From Condylostoma magnum (Eukaryota; Ciliophora; Heterotrichea; Heterotrichida; Condylostomatidae), in assembly GCA_920105805.1 (NCBI GenBank), contig CAKKTI010000015.1:6131-70130 (forward strand): a stretch of DNA of 64,000 bases, written 5' to 3'. Shown here piece by piece: positions 11,615 through 22,117 of the stretch. Every line of letters starts with the position of its first letter. Position 1 is the stretch's first letter. The notes under the pieces are model-generated. The model saw only the letters and a program-made list of their open reading frames with translations. It made no database searches and had not been told where the DNA came from. Position numbers and translations under genes: made by a program.

Positions 11615-12379
11615 ATGAACATGCAAATGGTATCTGATAATCATATTTAATCGCCAAGTCCAAGAAGAATAGAATAATCTGAGAATTAACTAATAAAACT
11701 TAAGCAAGTTCTACCAATATTATGAATGAAAAATAATTGATAAAAGGCAATAATAAAATAGAAACTCCAAAATAAGAGAAACAGTGTATTCTTCTGAATA
11801 TGATTTTGTGATGTACTTCTCGTTTATTTTTGTCCTAATTGTTGCTTTTTGATGTACTTCTCGTTTATTTTTGTCTTAATTGTTAAAATTATTTGTCTTA
11901 GTAAATCGCTTCTTTAAGTACTGTTTTAGAACTATGTATTAAGTATAGTTCTCATAAAAGGGCCTCTAAAGAACTTCTTAGATAATGCCCAAATGGCAGA
12001 GATTGTTCTCTAAAGCTAAGAAATGGCTGCCTTTTTAGTAGCCGAAGGCTTTACTAAGCTTTTGATCAGATTATAGCATTCTTTGATTTACTATTTAATT
12101 TGATTTTAAACCAGAAGTCGTTTGAAAGCTTATAAAATACCCTGTGAGACTCTTAAGTATAAATATCAAATGCCTAAATAGCATAACTAAATCTATAAGA
12201 TACGTTCTACAAGTACTAGATAAGGAATAAGACGCACTAGGAAGTATAAAACTATTTGTACTGTCTATCCCATAGAAGTTGTCTAATCAAGGTAAATAAT
12301 ATGTAATAATAAATATCCAGAAAGAAGGTGCTGCAATTCTATTTGGAGATTAAATAAGTTAGTTTGGGTGCATCTTTAG
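11615..12379 (+). CDS. Predicted membrane protein, unknown family
   Basis: The frame gives 254 residues. After a polar start (MNMQMVSDNHIQSPSPRR) there is a long hydrophobic region at about residues 62-95, then an amphipathic helix (NAQMAEIVLQSQEMAAFLVAEG), then a basic C-terminus ending before TAG. The hydrophobic region is built from a 41-bp tandem duplication read in two different phases. Stop TAG 12377 lies three bases from TAA of the opposing subtilase gene, so the pair is tail to tail. Upstream (11281-11614) I see nothing convincing. The family is unknown; the frame is chosen for its composition and its fit to the spacing. Confidence 0.6.
11809..11884 (+). repeat. 41-bp tandem duplication inside a coding region
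   Basis: A 35-bp block starting TGATGTACTTCTCG at 11809 recurs at 11850 with one mismatch (C to T). The period is 41 bp, which is not a multiple of three. Within the membrane-protein gene the two copies are therefore translated in different frames: CDVLLVYFCPNC from the first and LMYFSFIFVLIV from the second. Confidence 0.85.
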
Positions 12380-12381
12380 TC

Positions 12382-15051
12382 TTAATTAATTGAATATATT
12401 TCAATCATAACACTATAATCATAAGTATGACTTTTATCATATAAAAATAAGAGCTTATTACATATAAATCAAATATTAACACTCAACGGTAGAATATTCC
12501 TTGTGCTTCTTACCCTCTTTAGTATTAGACTTGGTGTCTTTTTAGTATGTTGATTGCGACGGTACAGAAAAAACGCTATTATTATAATAGTTAAGACTAT
12601 TAACACACATCGCTCAATTATAATGAGCATATCTGTTTATTTTAGTTATCTTGGTTCACCTCAGTTCCTTAGTTTCTTTACAGAATGTTTATGCTAAAAA
12701 GCTTAATACTCTCACACCTCAGATTACTCAGTATATAAGCATCCTAAAAGTTTGCGTCTTTATAATGAGTTCTAGGGAGGCTACGCCTGGTATAAAATCT
12801 CATTATTTTCTATATGAAAGTCAAAATCAGCCGGTAATCTATACATTTAAAGGTTTATATTATCAGTCTTATCAGTAAAATAGTTTAATATTTCTTTAAC
12901 AATAAAGAAACAATTTTGCTTCTGTTGTTAAGTTAAAAGACAGCTTGAATCACCCATAATACTTATATTTCCGTAAACCTAAGGAATGTCTAATATTCCT
13001 AGTATTCCAGTGCTTTCAAATACACCTTTTTGTTCATTTCAACTTTCAATAGCAATAAGGAAATTGTTAGCAGGGAATCTGGTTATAGTAGCTGCATAGT
13101 TTAAAAAGACATTGTGATTTGCTATAGTTATTGTCTTGGAAATACTATTTGTAGTAGAAAATTCAATAAAATAGTCTTTTAGCAGCTCATTTAGCCCAGT
13201 TAAATCGGCTCCTCTTATTAGATTTTTGCCAATATTTTATTCCTTTTAAAACTAAGTAAAATCGCCTCATTCTGCAAAAATCATTAAGTTTAGTCCGTTT
13301 TCCTCTATATCATACTTAAGCTTTTTTTACTCATAATCGGTTAATTTTATTTCAGTATCTATGAGTAAAAGTGCGAAGTAATTACTAGCATCTATACATC
13401 CTCATTCACAGTTGAGAATATCTACGAAATACCCTAGATGTATGAGATATTCATACAATTCTATGTAGTTTGTATAAGGGTGATCTCCTCGTCAATCGTA
13501 CACATATTCTCCTAAATCATCATCTCTTAAAGCATTGTACTCAGGATACTTCACAGAATGATATACATCCCAAATCAGTCTTTTTTACGCAATTGGAGCT
13601 TGTACAATGACAAATTTTATCTATATACTTCAGATTTCACTTTAATGCTTAATTTGAATCTCAAAAGCACACATTTATTCCTATTTTTCATTATTTTATA
13701 TAAAGACTCCAATTTATCCATAGCCCTTTACTTGCTCTTGTATATTAACCTAAACCTTCACATTATTAGTGCAAACGCTTACTTTATTAACATCTATTTC
13801 CCCGTAAAACCCAAACGTAGTAACATTAAACACACTTGGAGGAGATTAATTTGCTAACCCCTACAAAGACCAAGGATAAAAGTAATTCTAAGTCAAATCA
13901 ATTTCTTATGGGTAAATAAACTTTGAGTTTTTCTATAAAAAGCTCAGAGAATTTAAAATATCCAATCTCCCTGCTCCTTACTCTAAAATTGAAGGTTAAT
14001 TCAATCTAATAGCTCCCTTCAACAAAGCTTAGTGTATTTCTATTCCAGTATAGTTTAACTATCTTAATAAAGAAATAGCAGCTGATACAACAGGCGTAGA
14101 AACTGAGGTTCCAGATCTTGTCATGCATTTCCCCTATGAAAACCCTATGACACTTTGGCCTATTGTTACCAAGTCTGGCTTAAATCTTCCAAATCCACTG
14201 CTTATTTCTTATAAAGTGGGTCCACGGCTGCTGAAAGCAGCCACTGATAATAAATCTTGGTCTAATGATCCCACACTAATTATAGAGGAAAGATCCCCGG
14301 GATTGTTGAGTGTTCCAAATCCAGGACCGTCGTTTCCAGCCGCGGCTACTATAATAACGCCCTTTTCCTATATTTCTTACAGCTTTTCCAGGAAAGGACG
14401 GTCTAGGTAGTCAATACCACCTGTTGATAAGTTTATTATATCAAGATTTAGAGTCAGGGCATAGTTAAAGGCATCTAAAAATCATGCTGTATATGAGTCC
14501 TAGGAAGAAGTAAATACCTTTAGCATGTATACCTATGAATCCGGAGCAATTCCTAAGCAGTTTTAATCAGTACCGGTTATTATTGATGCTACAAAAGTGC
14601 CGTGGCCTGAAACATCCTCACAGTTTTAGTCTGTAGTGAAATCTTTACATTCTGCTATTTTTAAGGAGTTGAGGGAGGATTGCTGAATACCGCTATCTAA
14701 AATACCGATTCTAACACCCTCTCCAGTTAAGTTCTTTTACTGTAGACTTTAAATGTTTAGATGATTATAAGCTGATACTCCTTGGCCAGATCCAAACAAA
14801 GTGACTGGCTTTTAAGAGTTTCTTTTATTTTGAAACACTTGTATATTTGGGATCTGATATAAATTAGTTGATAGATCATCAGGGATTTCTATGGATACAA
14901 AATCTGATGTCATTGATAAATCTGAAGTTGTATTAAAGTTTGTTATGAATTAGTTGATATAGTCTTATAATTGTTACCTTGGCTGATAACGATTAAATTT
15001 TATGATTAAATCTTCACTTTTTATAAACACTAACAATAATAAAATTACCAT
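12382..15051 (-). CDS. MBTPS1: Site-1-protease-like subtilisin (S8), membrane anchored
   Basis: The 889-aa protein has a signal peptide (MVILLLLLVFIKS), a subtilase domain and a late membrane span (LIIIERCVLIVLTIIIIAFF). The catalytic set is intact: Asp about 119 in GILDSG, His about 150 in SGHGTFVA, Asn about 240 in AAGNDG, Ser about 316 in SGTSVSTP. The blocks GTLNNPGDL, AAFSSRGPTLYE and GRFKPDLVT and the downstream WDVY...WRGDHPYTN region match S1P rather than bacterial subtilases. S1P cleaves membrane proteins in the Golgi. After the span the basic tail reaches TGA at 12469; I read it as Trp and end at TAA 12382, but the TGA end (860 aa) is possible. Confidence 0.93.
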
Positions 15052-15058
15052 TATATTA

Positions 15059-15427
15059 ATGTATTGCAAGGTTAACGTAAAGGAAGATCCATTTAGCCAG
15101 AGAATAAAATCAATGCTGGATAAAATTGACTATAACTGTGAACGATTTCGGTATAGAAGAAACAATATAAGAAAAACAGTCAGAGCGAAATCTTATAATA
15201 AGTAGTAAAATTACAGTATTTATAACAGTTTTTAATCCTCCCAAGAGAAAATTCAATCTCCATTCTAATTACAAGCATACAGGAACAAAACACCCTTAAA
15301 ATTTCTTAACTCCAGGCTCAAATAAGACGTTAAACACAGACTACTGAAAACCCCAGCATAGAGAAAATTCAATAAATTAAAAAATCTTTCAACTCCTATA
15401 AAGAAGCTCAAAATTACTAAATTTTAA
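15059..15427 (+). CDS. Small basic protein
   Basis: The 122-aa protein (MYCKVNVKEDPFSQRIKSML...) is rich in K, R, N and Q and ends in a repetitive basic tail (LKTPAQRKFNKLKNLSTPI). No domain is recognised. Its ATG lies only 7 bp from the divergent S1P ATG, and its TAA is 8 bp before the next ATG. A later in-frame ATG at 15113 would leave more room for a promoter. Good composition across the whole frame, including through TAG/TAA pairs, supports it as coding. Confidence 0.6.
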
Positions 15428-15435
15428 AATTTAAA

Positions 15436-17058
15436 ATGTCTACAATACTCTAAAATTCATACCAAGAAGACAACGAACTCTACACACCGGCAATAGCAGA
15501 AGATCTAATTAGCGGATTAAACGAGTGACACAGTACTTAAGAAATAGTCCGCCTTACCTTCAAAGCTCTCTCGGACGTTATAAGAGCCCAGGGCAATGCC
15601 ATAAAAGATTTGGAAAGAGAAATAAGTTGCAAATTTAACAATTACGATTTACAGTAACAGTTATCTTAAAAGGCTAATATTCAAGACGTTACTAAATCTC
15701 TTACAGAAATCTGCACAGTCCTTGAAACTAAAGTTGATATACAGGAAGTCTAAGAGATTATATAAGGAGGAAGAGTTGACAGGTAGACTAGATATGTAAA
15801 TGAGTCATACTCAGCTGTAACGGAGGATGAGATTCACAGAATTTATAATATTCTAGATAAAAAGGCAAACTCTGCAGATGTAATGGAAGCCTTGCAGAAT
15901 AAGGCTAATAAACAATCAGTGGCAAATGCTTTACATAGAAAGGCTAATAGAAATGAAGTTGAAAGTATGATGCAAGGAAAAGCAGATCTGGAAGAATTAC
16001 AAGAAATTATCTAAACGTTAGAAAGCAGAGTGGATAAAAGAGATAGAGGAAATTAAGATGAGCATTTTAAGTAAAATGCTGAGAAATTGCTATAAGAAAT
16101 GCAAGATGCTTTAAGTTATGTTAGGAATTTATCTAGTAATATAGGAACTGATGTTAAGGAGTAGATTTATAAGTTAAATAGATCTGTTAATCAATTAGAG
16201 TCAAACTACTCTAGTATTAATACTCATGTATAGCAAATTAGTATAGAGGGAAGAGGAATTTCATATAAGGAATTTGAAGAGACTATAAATTCTTTACGTA
16301 GTGATATGCAGTACTAGAATAAATTAAACTAAAATCAAATTCACGATTTATTACATACACAAGAATAGCCAAGTAGTGAAATAAATAACTTAATTTATCA
16401 CTTAAAAGAACAAATATAAACCAAGGCATCTAAATTTGAAATAGATTCTTTATAAAATCTACTGAAGGAGCAATTAGAACTGATTGGAAAGGATTTATTA
16501 ATGAAAGCTAACATAAAAGATATATGCACTTTGCTAGACGTCAAGGCTAATATAGACGAAGTAAACCGTTCCTTTGAGCATGTATACCAACAGATAAGAA
16601 AGCTAGGGAATTTTGACGAAATACAGTAGTTTATCCAAGACTAATCCATAGTAAATGAAGCTCTATGTGCAGAGAACTGTGTGGCAAGATGGCTGTGAAA
16701 ATCTGGAAGAACATAATCAGGTAAGTATATACCCTGGGAAATACAAAGTGTTAATACTTGTCCCGATAATTTTATATGGGAAAAGGATAATACTAGCATA
16801 TTAGCAATTGCTCCTGGACTCTATGAACTAAATTTCGGGTTCTTTATTGATGCCAATCCAACAGTGTAAGTGTTAGTGAATGGAGAGCCTATTTTGAATA
16901 TAGGAGGGGAAAAAATATGGAATTTACACTCTGCTGGAAATGTTGCAGGCATTAGCAGTGTTTAGTTTGTAGCTCTTCCCGCACGAGCTAGAGTTGCACT
17001 TTGTATTTCTGTTGATTATAATGTTGAAGGGTTCTTAGGACTTAGAAAAATGTGATAA
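15436..17058 (+). CDS. Coiled-coil protein with C-terminal C1q/TNF-like jelly-roll domain
   Basis: The 540-residue protein has a helical body (about 60-400) with repeated KAN-type motifs: DKKANSADVMEALQ, NKANKQSVANAL, RKANRNEVESM, GKADLEELQEI and later MKANIKDICTLLDVKANIDEV. The C-terminal 130 residues are predicted beta: IPWEIQSVNTCPDNFIWEKD, SILAIAPGLYELNFGFF, PTVQVLVNGEP and ARVALCISVDYN. That pattern (grainy hydrophobic strands around GLYELNFGFF) resembles the C1q/TNF fold found in some protist and flagellar proteins. The end is TGA 17053 or TAA 17056. Function is unknown; a centriole or cilium role is only a guess. Confidence 0.8.
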
Positions 17059-17078
17059 TTTTGTAATAGAAGTTAATA

Positions 17079-18968
17079 CTAAATCTTTACTAACTTAAAC
17101 GAATTTGACTCAGTTGAAAATTGTCATAGGTATTTTCTATTGAAAAATGCATAGAAATTTTAGCCTACAAGTTGGCTTACTGTCTTATTCTAGTAGGAGT
17201 CGGGATGAGAAAGGTTATTGTGCTGTTTTATTTACTTTGATTTCAGGTCTATTTATACAACTTTATCGCTTTTCTGCATTTTATTATTATTGCCTCCAAA
17301 TATTATAATTTTGCTTGTTTCAAGTTAAAATATTCCTGGATTCAATTATTAAAATGGTAAGTTTAGTTTTAAAACTGTTCATTTATTTCTGTACCTTAAA
17401 ATTTATTTCAAAGCCAAATTCTAATCATAATTAATACCTCCAATTACAAAAATTCCGAATTTATTTGCAATGCATACTGAATTGGCTACTTTAAATGGTA
17501 ATTTATCCAATTTAAATCATGGAGATTAACTTTCTCTTAATACTTCGAATGCTTTTGATGTTTCTCCAGATAAAATAAATAAATTATCCTTAAAAGATGC
17601 ACAACAGTGATTTGTATGATCTTTATTAAGATAAGGCATATGCTATATTTGATTATGGTTAACGAATAAAACTTATTTTGGATTACTAATACCTCCCGAT
17701 ATAATAACTCCAGTTTTTCAAGGTAGTAATCTATAACCAGGCTTTGAAATAGAGATTTGAATAATTTTAGTGCTATAATCAGCTAAATCTACGATGACTA
17801 ATTCTTAGTCAAAATGATCAAACATGTATATTTTTTCCTTCTACAGTCTATTTTTACTTTGCATTAATTCTATATTAGATCCTCTTATGCTCTTCTTTTA
17901 TTTAGGAGTTGGAGGCTCTTTATTTTAATTACTTTGAATGCTTTAGTTTTATTCAATTTAATTTGAAGCATTACTTTAATCTAAAAACCCTTCAAGCATG
18001 CCTTACAACGCATTTATATAAACTCCGTAACACTGTTATTAAGTCTATTATATTACCCCTATGAATTAAAGCATTTCATCAAACACAGGAGCTCCGTTAT
18101 TCCCTTAGCCTAAACTTGGACTAATACTAAAGAATTGATTGCGTGTATGATTAACTTTTATCTAGCATTTTGTAACTTTTAAAATAGGTATATTTTATGA
18201 AAAACCTAATAGATATGCTGCATTAGAGAAATTTTACTTAGGGGAAATCTGTAGTTTTATAGGATTAACAAAAGCTAATTTATCTTAAATTGCATTACTT
18301 ATTTAATTCAATTCAATTACCACTATTTTGTGCTTATGCTTTGGAAATCCATTTAATTCCTATTAATTTGCTATTTGGAAAGTTAGATTTGGAAATTGTT
18401 CAAAGTTACCAACTATTCCTTATATTTCCTCAGAGTTATATTTAGGTATTATTGCATGGTATTTAGTAATCATAATACCATTTCCTATTACTGTATTGTT
18501 TTTTACTAATCTAAACATTGATTTGCTAAAATGACACCAATCCTAATCATCTTAAATAGGAGAAAGTACAGGCTTTATTTGCATTGTTTTATCTATTTTA
18601 CCCTTCAGCTTTTAGAACTTATGCAAGTCATTGTTATTTGCTATTTAATTGGATTGGTTACTAAGTGCAAATTATTATAAGCTTGTTTCTGGCCATTTTT
18701 GAATAATCTGATCTCTGATTCCCTTAAATAGGATTTTATTTATATCAATTTTCAGTTAATCTCCTTTATGCTCTATTATGATAATTCTACTGTTCTTTGA
18801 GCTGCAATTTCCCATTTTAATTACTAAATTTTTGTATAATACAATAAAATGAAACCCTTTAATTGGATTTAAATGTTCTATATGCCTAAAATCAGACAAT
18901 ATGTCATAAAACCCTGTATATTTCCTTTAAAATGAACACAGCTAACATACTAATTGATATATGACCAT
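17079..18968 (-). CDS. Trypsin-like domain fused to Kelch/beta-propeller repeats, serine replaced
   Basis: The 629-aa protein has an N-terminal beta-rich part, then a trypsin-like segment: GNGIMITKYHAIIP keeps the histidine motif, and SPSLGQGNNGAPVFDE has asparagine (about residue 291) where serine proteases have the nucleophile (GNSGAPV). Downstream are strands typical of Kelch blades: NLFILSGETSKAFEVL, GIFVIGGINYDQN and KIIIFGGNNNKM. The ATG at 18815 (MGNCSSK) would give a myristoylated 578-aa form; I prefer 18968 because the added residues extend the beta pattern. TAG 17079 ends it. It is probably a scaffold rather than a protease. Confidence 0.75.
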
Positions 18969-19041
18969 TTGTGGTATGCTGACTACTATTAATAATATAT
19001 ACAGTCTATTAAATGATGCTAGATGCAATTTTCTACAACTT

Positions 19042-19470
19042 TTAACATATTTTAATATTTTAGCAACATTCTAATTATTCCTCTAAAAGGCGTTTAAGTT
19101 CTTCCATTCTAGACTTAATTCTATCTTAAACGGAGACTTTAGCTTGATTTATTCGTTTTGATCTTGATATTTCGTTGATTGTTTAAACTATTCTTTAGTA
19201 AGAATTTTGTTATAAGTCATTATCAGCAATTAATTAGCATAATTTAATATCTTCAGCAAGAGATTCACAAAGTTCTTATAATTAAACATTGTTTTCCCTA
19301 AGTAATTCTTGTATTTCTGGAATTGAATTAAGTTATGAGCATAGATCTGCTGGTGTACTGGTTCTTGTGCTTTGGCTTTAATTATCGTCGGAATCTGAGG
19401 TTCTATATATGAGCTACCTTTAACGTCTAAGTTATCTTATTGTTTTTAAAACCCTTGAATCAACACTCAT
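19042..19470 (-). CDS. Small coiled-coil protein
   Basis: The 142-aa protein starts MSVDSRVLKTIRQLRRQRQL, has a serine-rich linker (RTSDSDDNQSQSTRTST), then two leucine-patterned helices (IPEIQELLRENNVQLQELC and RIVQTINEISRSKRINQAK) and ends KRLLEEQLECCQNIKIC. It looks like a compact coiled-coil protein. No family recognised. TAA 19042 is followed within 75 bp by the start of the next minus-strand gene. Confidence 0.7.
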
Positions 19471-19504
19471 GTTTTATTATGAAAATTATTTAAAAGCGTT
19501 TAAA

Positions 19505-19861
19505 ATGATAGTCTTAACTTTATAGTTAAATTTGTAGGATAGTAAATTGCTATAATTAGTGTGTATTAATTTTCAATAGGTTTCAGGATTTGTTTTAAAT
19601 TATTATGAGTCATGGGTTAATAAGTTCTTAGTAATGTCTTATAAAGGTATTGAAATATGAATAATTTACAGCATATCGAAAGTCTTGTATTATATACATA
19701 TGAGTATTTAATAGTTATATAAAGGGGATATATTCACTAGATTGTAAAATAATCAACTATCATTATACCATTCGCTGTATCATAATAGTATTCTAATCAG
19801 AGTTGATAAGTTTCAACTTAACAGCACAAATCCATGCATATTTTACCTTGTACACTTGTAA
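19505..19861 (+). CDS. Small hypothetical protein
   Basis: The plus-strand frame gives 118 residues (MIVLTLQLNLQDSKLLQL...) with an even helix-like pattern and two tryptophans. It ends at TAA 9 bp before the ATG of the tail-anchored protein. The minus strand of the same interval can also be read (19500-19835), but with more TGA-coded Trp and poorer composition. I prefer the plus reading. No domain is recognised. Confidence 0.4.
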
Positions 19862-19870
19862 GATAATAAT

Positions 19871-20311
19871 ATGAAATCTACCTAATAGGAACAAAATACA
19901 CAACAGTATTAAAACATTCCTTAGCCCTATTAACCCCAGCCTTAGGCTATCGAGCTCTAATAAAATCAAGTATAATTTTCAGCTCCTCCTTACTCTGCTT
20001 ATGAATAAAATTAATAGAATTATATCTAGTAAGGAAATTTACCTCCTGCTTAACCCTACAATTAGATGAATGCTTATGCGGATCCTAATTTCATACCAAT
20101 TGCATATCCTAGTTAACAGTAAGTACCAATGCCACCCCAATAAATGAATATAATTCCAATCGAAATTAAATAATAAATAGAATCTTAAATACAGGAAGGT
20201 TAAAGTGATTATGAAAGAAGTAGAAAAAGAAGAAGATTAATCATTATAGGAGGAGTTATTATCGTAATAATTGTAATCGGAGTATTTATAGCTGGATCTG
20301 TTTGATTTTAA
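19871..20311 (+). CDS. Tail-anchored protein with Q/P-rich cytosolic part
   Basis: The 146-aa protein is rich in Gln, Pro, Tyr and Asn for its first 100 residues (QPYQPQPQAIEL, QVPMPPQQMN), most glutamines being TAA/TAG. It then has a basic cluster (ERSRKRRRL) and one C-terminal membrane segment (IIIGGVIIVIIVIGVFIAGSVWF), ending at TAA after a TGA-coded Trp. The topology fits a tail-anchored protein with the low-complexity part in the cytosol, as in some SNARE-adaptor or endosomal proteins. Function is unknown. It is convergent with the minus-strand gene at 20320, 8 bp away. Confidence 0.75.
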
Positions 20312-20319
20312 TAGGAATT

Positions 20320-21084
20320 TTATAATATAATCATCTTTGAAAGTTGTTGTATATATTTTCTATGTAATCATTAATATTGTAAAATATGGTATAACACTTA
20401 GAATATGCTTATAGAAATTAGAAGCTAAGCAAATTTATAATCTATGATACAGTAAAACTACTACATACTTTGTTACCTAAATGAAAGTATAGCAAATGAA
20501 TTAAAATAAGTTTTATACCAAATTTGTTAATAAATCCTGCTTAAGCAGGAGTATAAAATATTATCATTTGAATATTTTGTATCTCTTTTAAAATCTCTAA
20601 ATTTTGTTGGAATAATGTAGCATTTTTGTTGTTTAAAACACCAATAAATTAAAGATTTTTTTTATACTAGGTAATGAAATTACTCACCTGAAACCTAAAC
20701 TCATAAATCCTCAGCTCAATAGACTAATAAGAGCTTCTAATAGTTTATAAAATTCTCATATAACGCTTTCTCTAATAAGATTTTTGATAAAAGTATATTT
20801 AGTTTTAAATGTACAAAAAACTTATTAAATATACTAATTTCCTCATGTCAAGTCTCTAGATCTGAAAGAAATCCGAATTTCTCTGCAAAAATCTTCTAAG
20901 ATAACCTCAATTCCTCCTAACTCTCTATCAATCTCCCAAAAATTCCTATAAATTCCCTACAATTTCTTTTAACTCCCCTCCACTTAATTTCTCTCAATCC
21001 TCTCTCTATCATCTTCTCCCAATTCTCCCAATTTCTTCTACCACTTCCCCCATTTGATTTTCCACCAACTAATTCCAACCACAT
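20320..21084 (-). CDS. Hypothetical protein, frame chosen by composition
   Basis: The minus strand of 20320-21084 is purine-rich, like other coding strands here. The chosen frame gives 254 residues: a Gly/Arg/Trp-rich start (MWLELVGGKSNGGSGRRNWE), helical stretches (QEELRLSQKIFAEKFGFLSD, LLSKILLEKALYENFINYQK) and an AT-rich tail ending at TAA 20320, 8 bp from the opposing stop. TAA at 20662 would give a 140-aa form. Another frame from ATG 21092 also reads well for about 100 residues. Tryptophan content is high. The gene is divergent, about 50 bp from the secreted-protein gene. Confidence 0.4.
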
Positions 21085-21135
21085 ATTTCCATTTTCCCAG
21101 CTTAAAAGCGGGTGGAGAACTAATTATATAATAAA

Positions 21136-22074
21136 ATGTCTAAGGCCGTAATCTTAATCGCAGTATTAGCTCTTTCCCAGAGCTTCGTGCTCCCATCTCT
21201 AGCCAAATACACAATCCCAATCACCCAAGAGGACTTGATTGCCTTAAACGGTGGTCTGATTAAAGGTTTGACTAACAGTACCAGCAACGCCTGCTTCAAG
21301 GCCTTGACTGCTGCCAATACCTCAGTCAATGGAGTTTTGACTCTATTAAACGAGCTTTCTGAAGGCCAATAAGTACAAACTTAACTCGCCGCTGCTGTTG
21401 AGGCTCTTGTAACTGAATTATCCAACGCTGGAGACACTTCAGTATGTGACTTTGAAGGATATGGAGAGGCTTTATCTTAAGTCAGTTCATCTACCATCAC
21501 TGAGCACTATTTATTCCACGGAAGTGCCATCAACAAGGATATCAACAACTTGAACGACCCCAACGGAACTTACGCCGAAGCTGGATATGATCTTGGTAAT
21601 GCATTATACCTTTTGACCGGAGTTGCTCTTGGAGGAACCTCTTCTTACTAAATCCCAGTAACCCCCGCTGATTATGCTCAATTAATCGAAGGAATTGCTC
21701 AAGGACTTAGCCCTAGCTCCACTCTTGACACATGCGCCAATGACCTCGTTGCCCTTACCCCCAAACTACAAGACCTTTTGACCTCTGTCAAGAATCTTGC
21801 TGCCGGAAAGGGAAATATCTTCAGTTTAATCAGCCAAGTTAAAGCTTTCACTGCCTCATTGACCACCGCACAGACTGATTGTGCTACTGAACTTTCTACT
21901 TGCGTAACCACATTATCTGAAATCACCTCTGACGAAATCGTTGCCAATTATAACAGCAACTCTAGCACCATCAATGCTGATTTAGTAGAATTAAAGAACC
22001 CATCTGGAAGTTATTTAAGTGGAGGAAAGGCTCTTGGAGAAATCGTAAGATTATTGACTGGATGCCGTGATTAG
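21136..22074 (+). CDS. Secreted two-repeat protein with biased codons, likely highly expressed
   Basis: The 312-aa protein has a signal peptide (MSKAVILIAVLALSQSFVLPSLA). It is an internal duplication of about 140 residues: first copy from ITQEDLIALNGGLIKGL to NDPNGTYAEAGYDLGNALYLLTG, second from VTPADYAQLIEGIAQGL to KNPSGSYLSGGKALGEIVRLLTGC. Each copy is mostly helical with a few cysteines. Codons are unlike the neighbours: GCC, ACC, AAG, CTT and CAA are favoured and TAA is rare as Gln, so this stretch is one of the few with long frames under the standard code. That bias suggests high expression. TAG is a genuine stop here, because the next gene starts 43 bp on in another frame. Family unknown; extracellular matrix or granule content is possible. 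Confidence 0.85.
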
Positions 22075-22117
22075 TTTTATTAATTAGTGTTTTAACTAAA
22101 ATTCTTGTTATTCTTTA

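Noticed and set aside
11925-12045. Hairpins and a T-run suggesting a Pol III RNA
   Set aside because: The hairpin GAACTAT...ATAGTTC and GGCAG...CTGCC followed by TTTTT looked RNA-like, but the interval is explained by the membrane-protein frame, and no box or family was recognised.
12651-12878. Plus-strand reading MVHLSSLVSLQNVYAKK
   Set aside because: It needs a TTG start and lies opposite the well-supported S1P luminal domain and membrane span, which explain the same DNA.
19500-19835. Minus-strand 111-residue frame
   Set aside because: The overlapping plus frame has fewer TGA codons, better codon composition and a stop that fits the next start.
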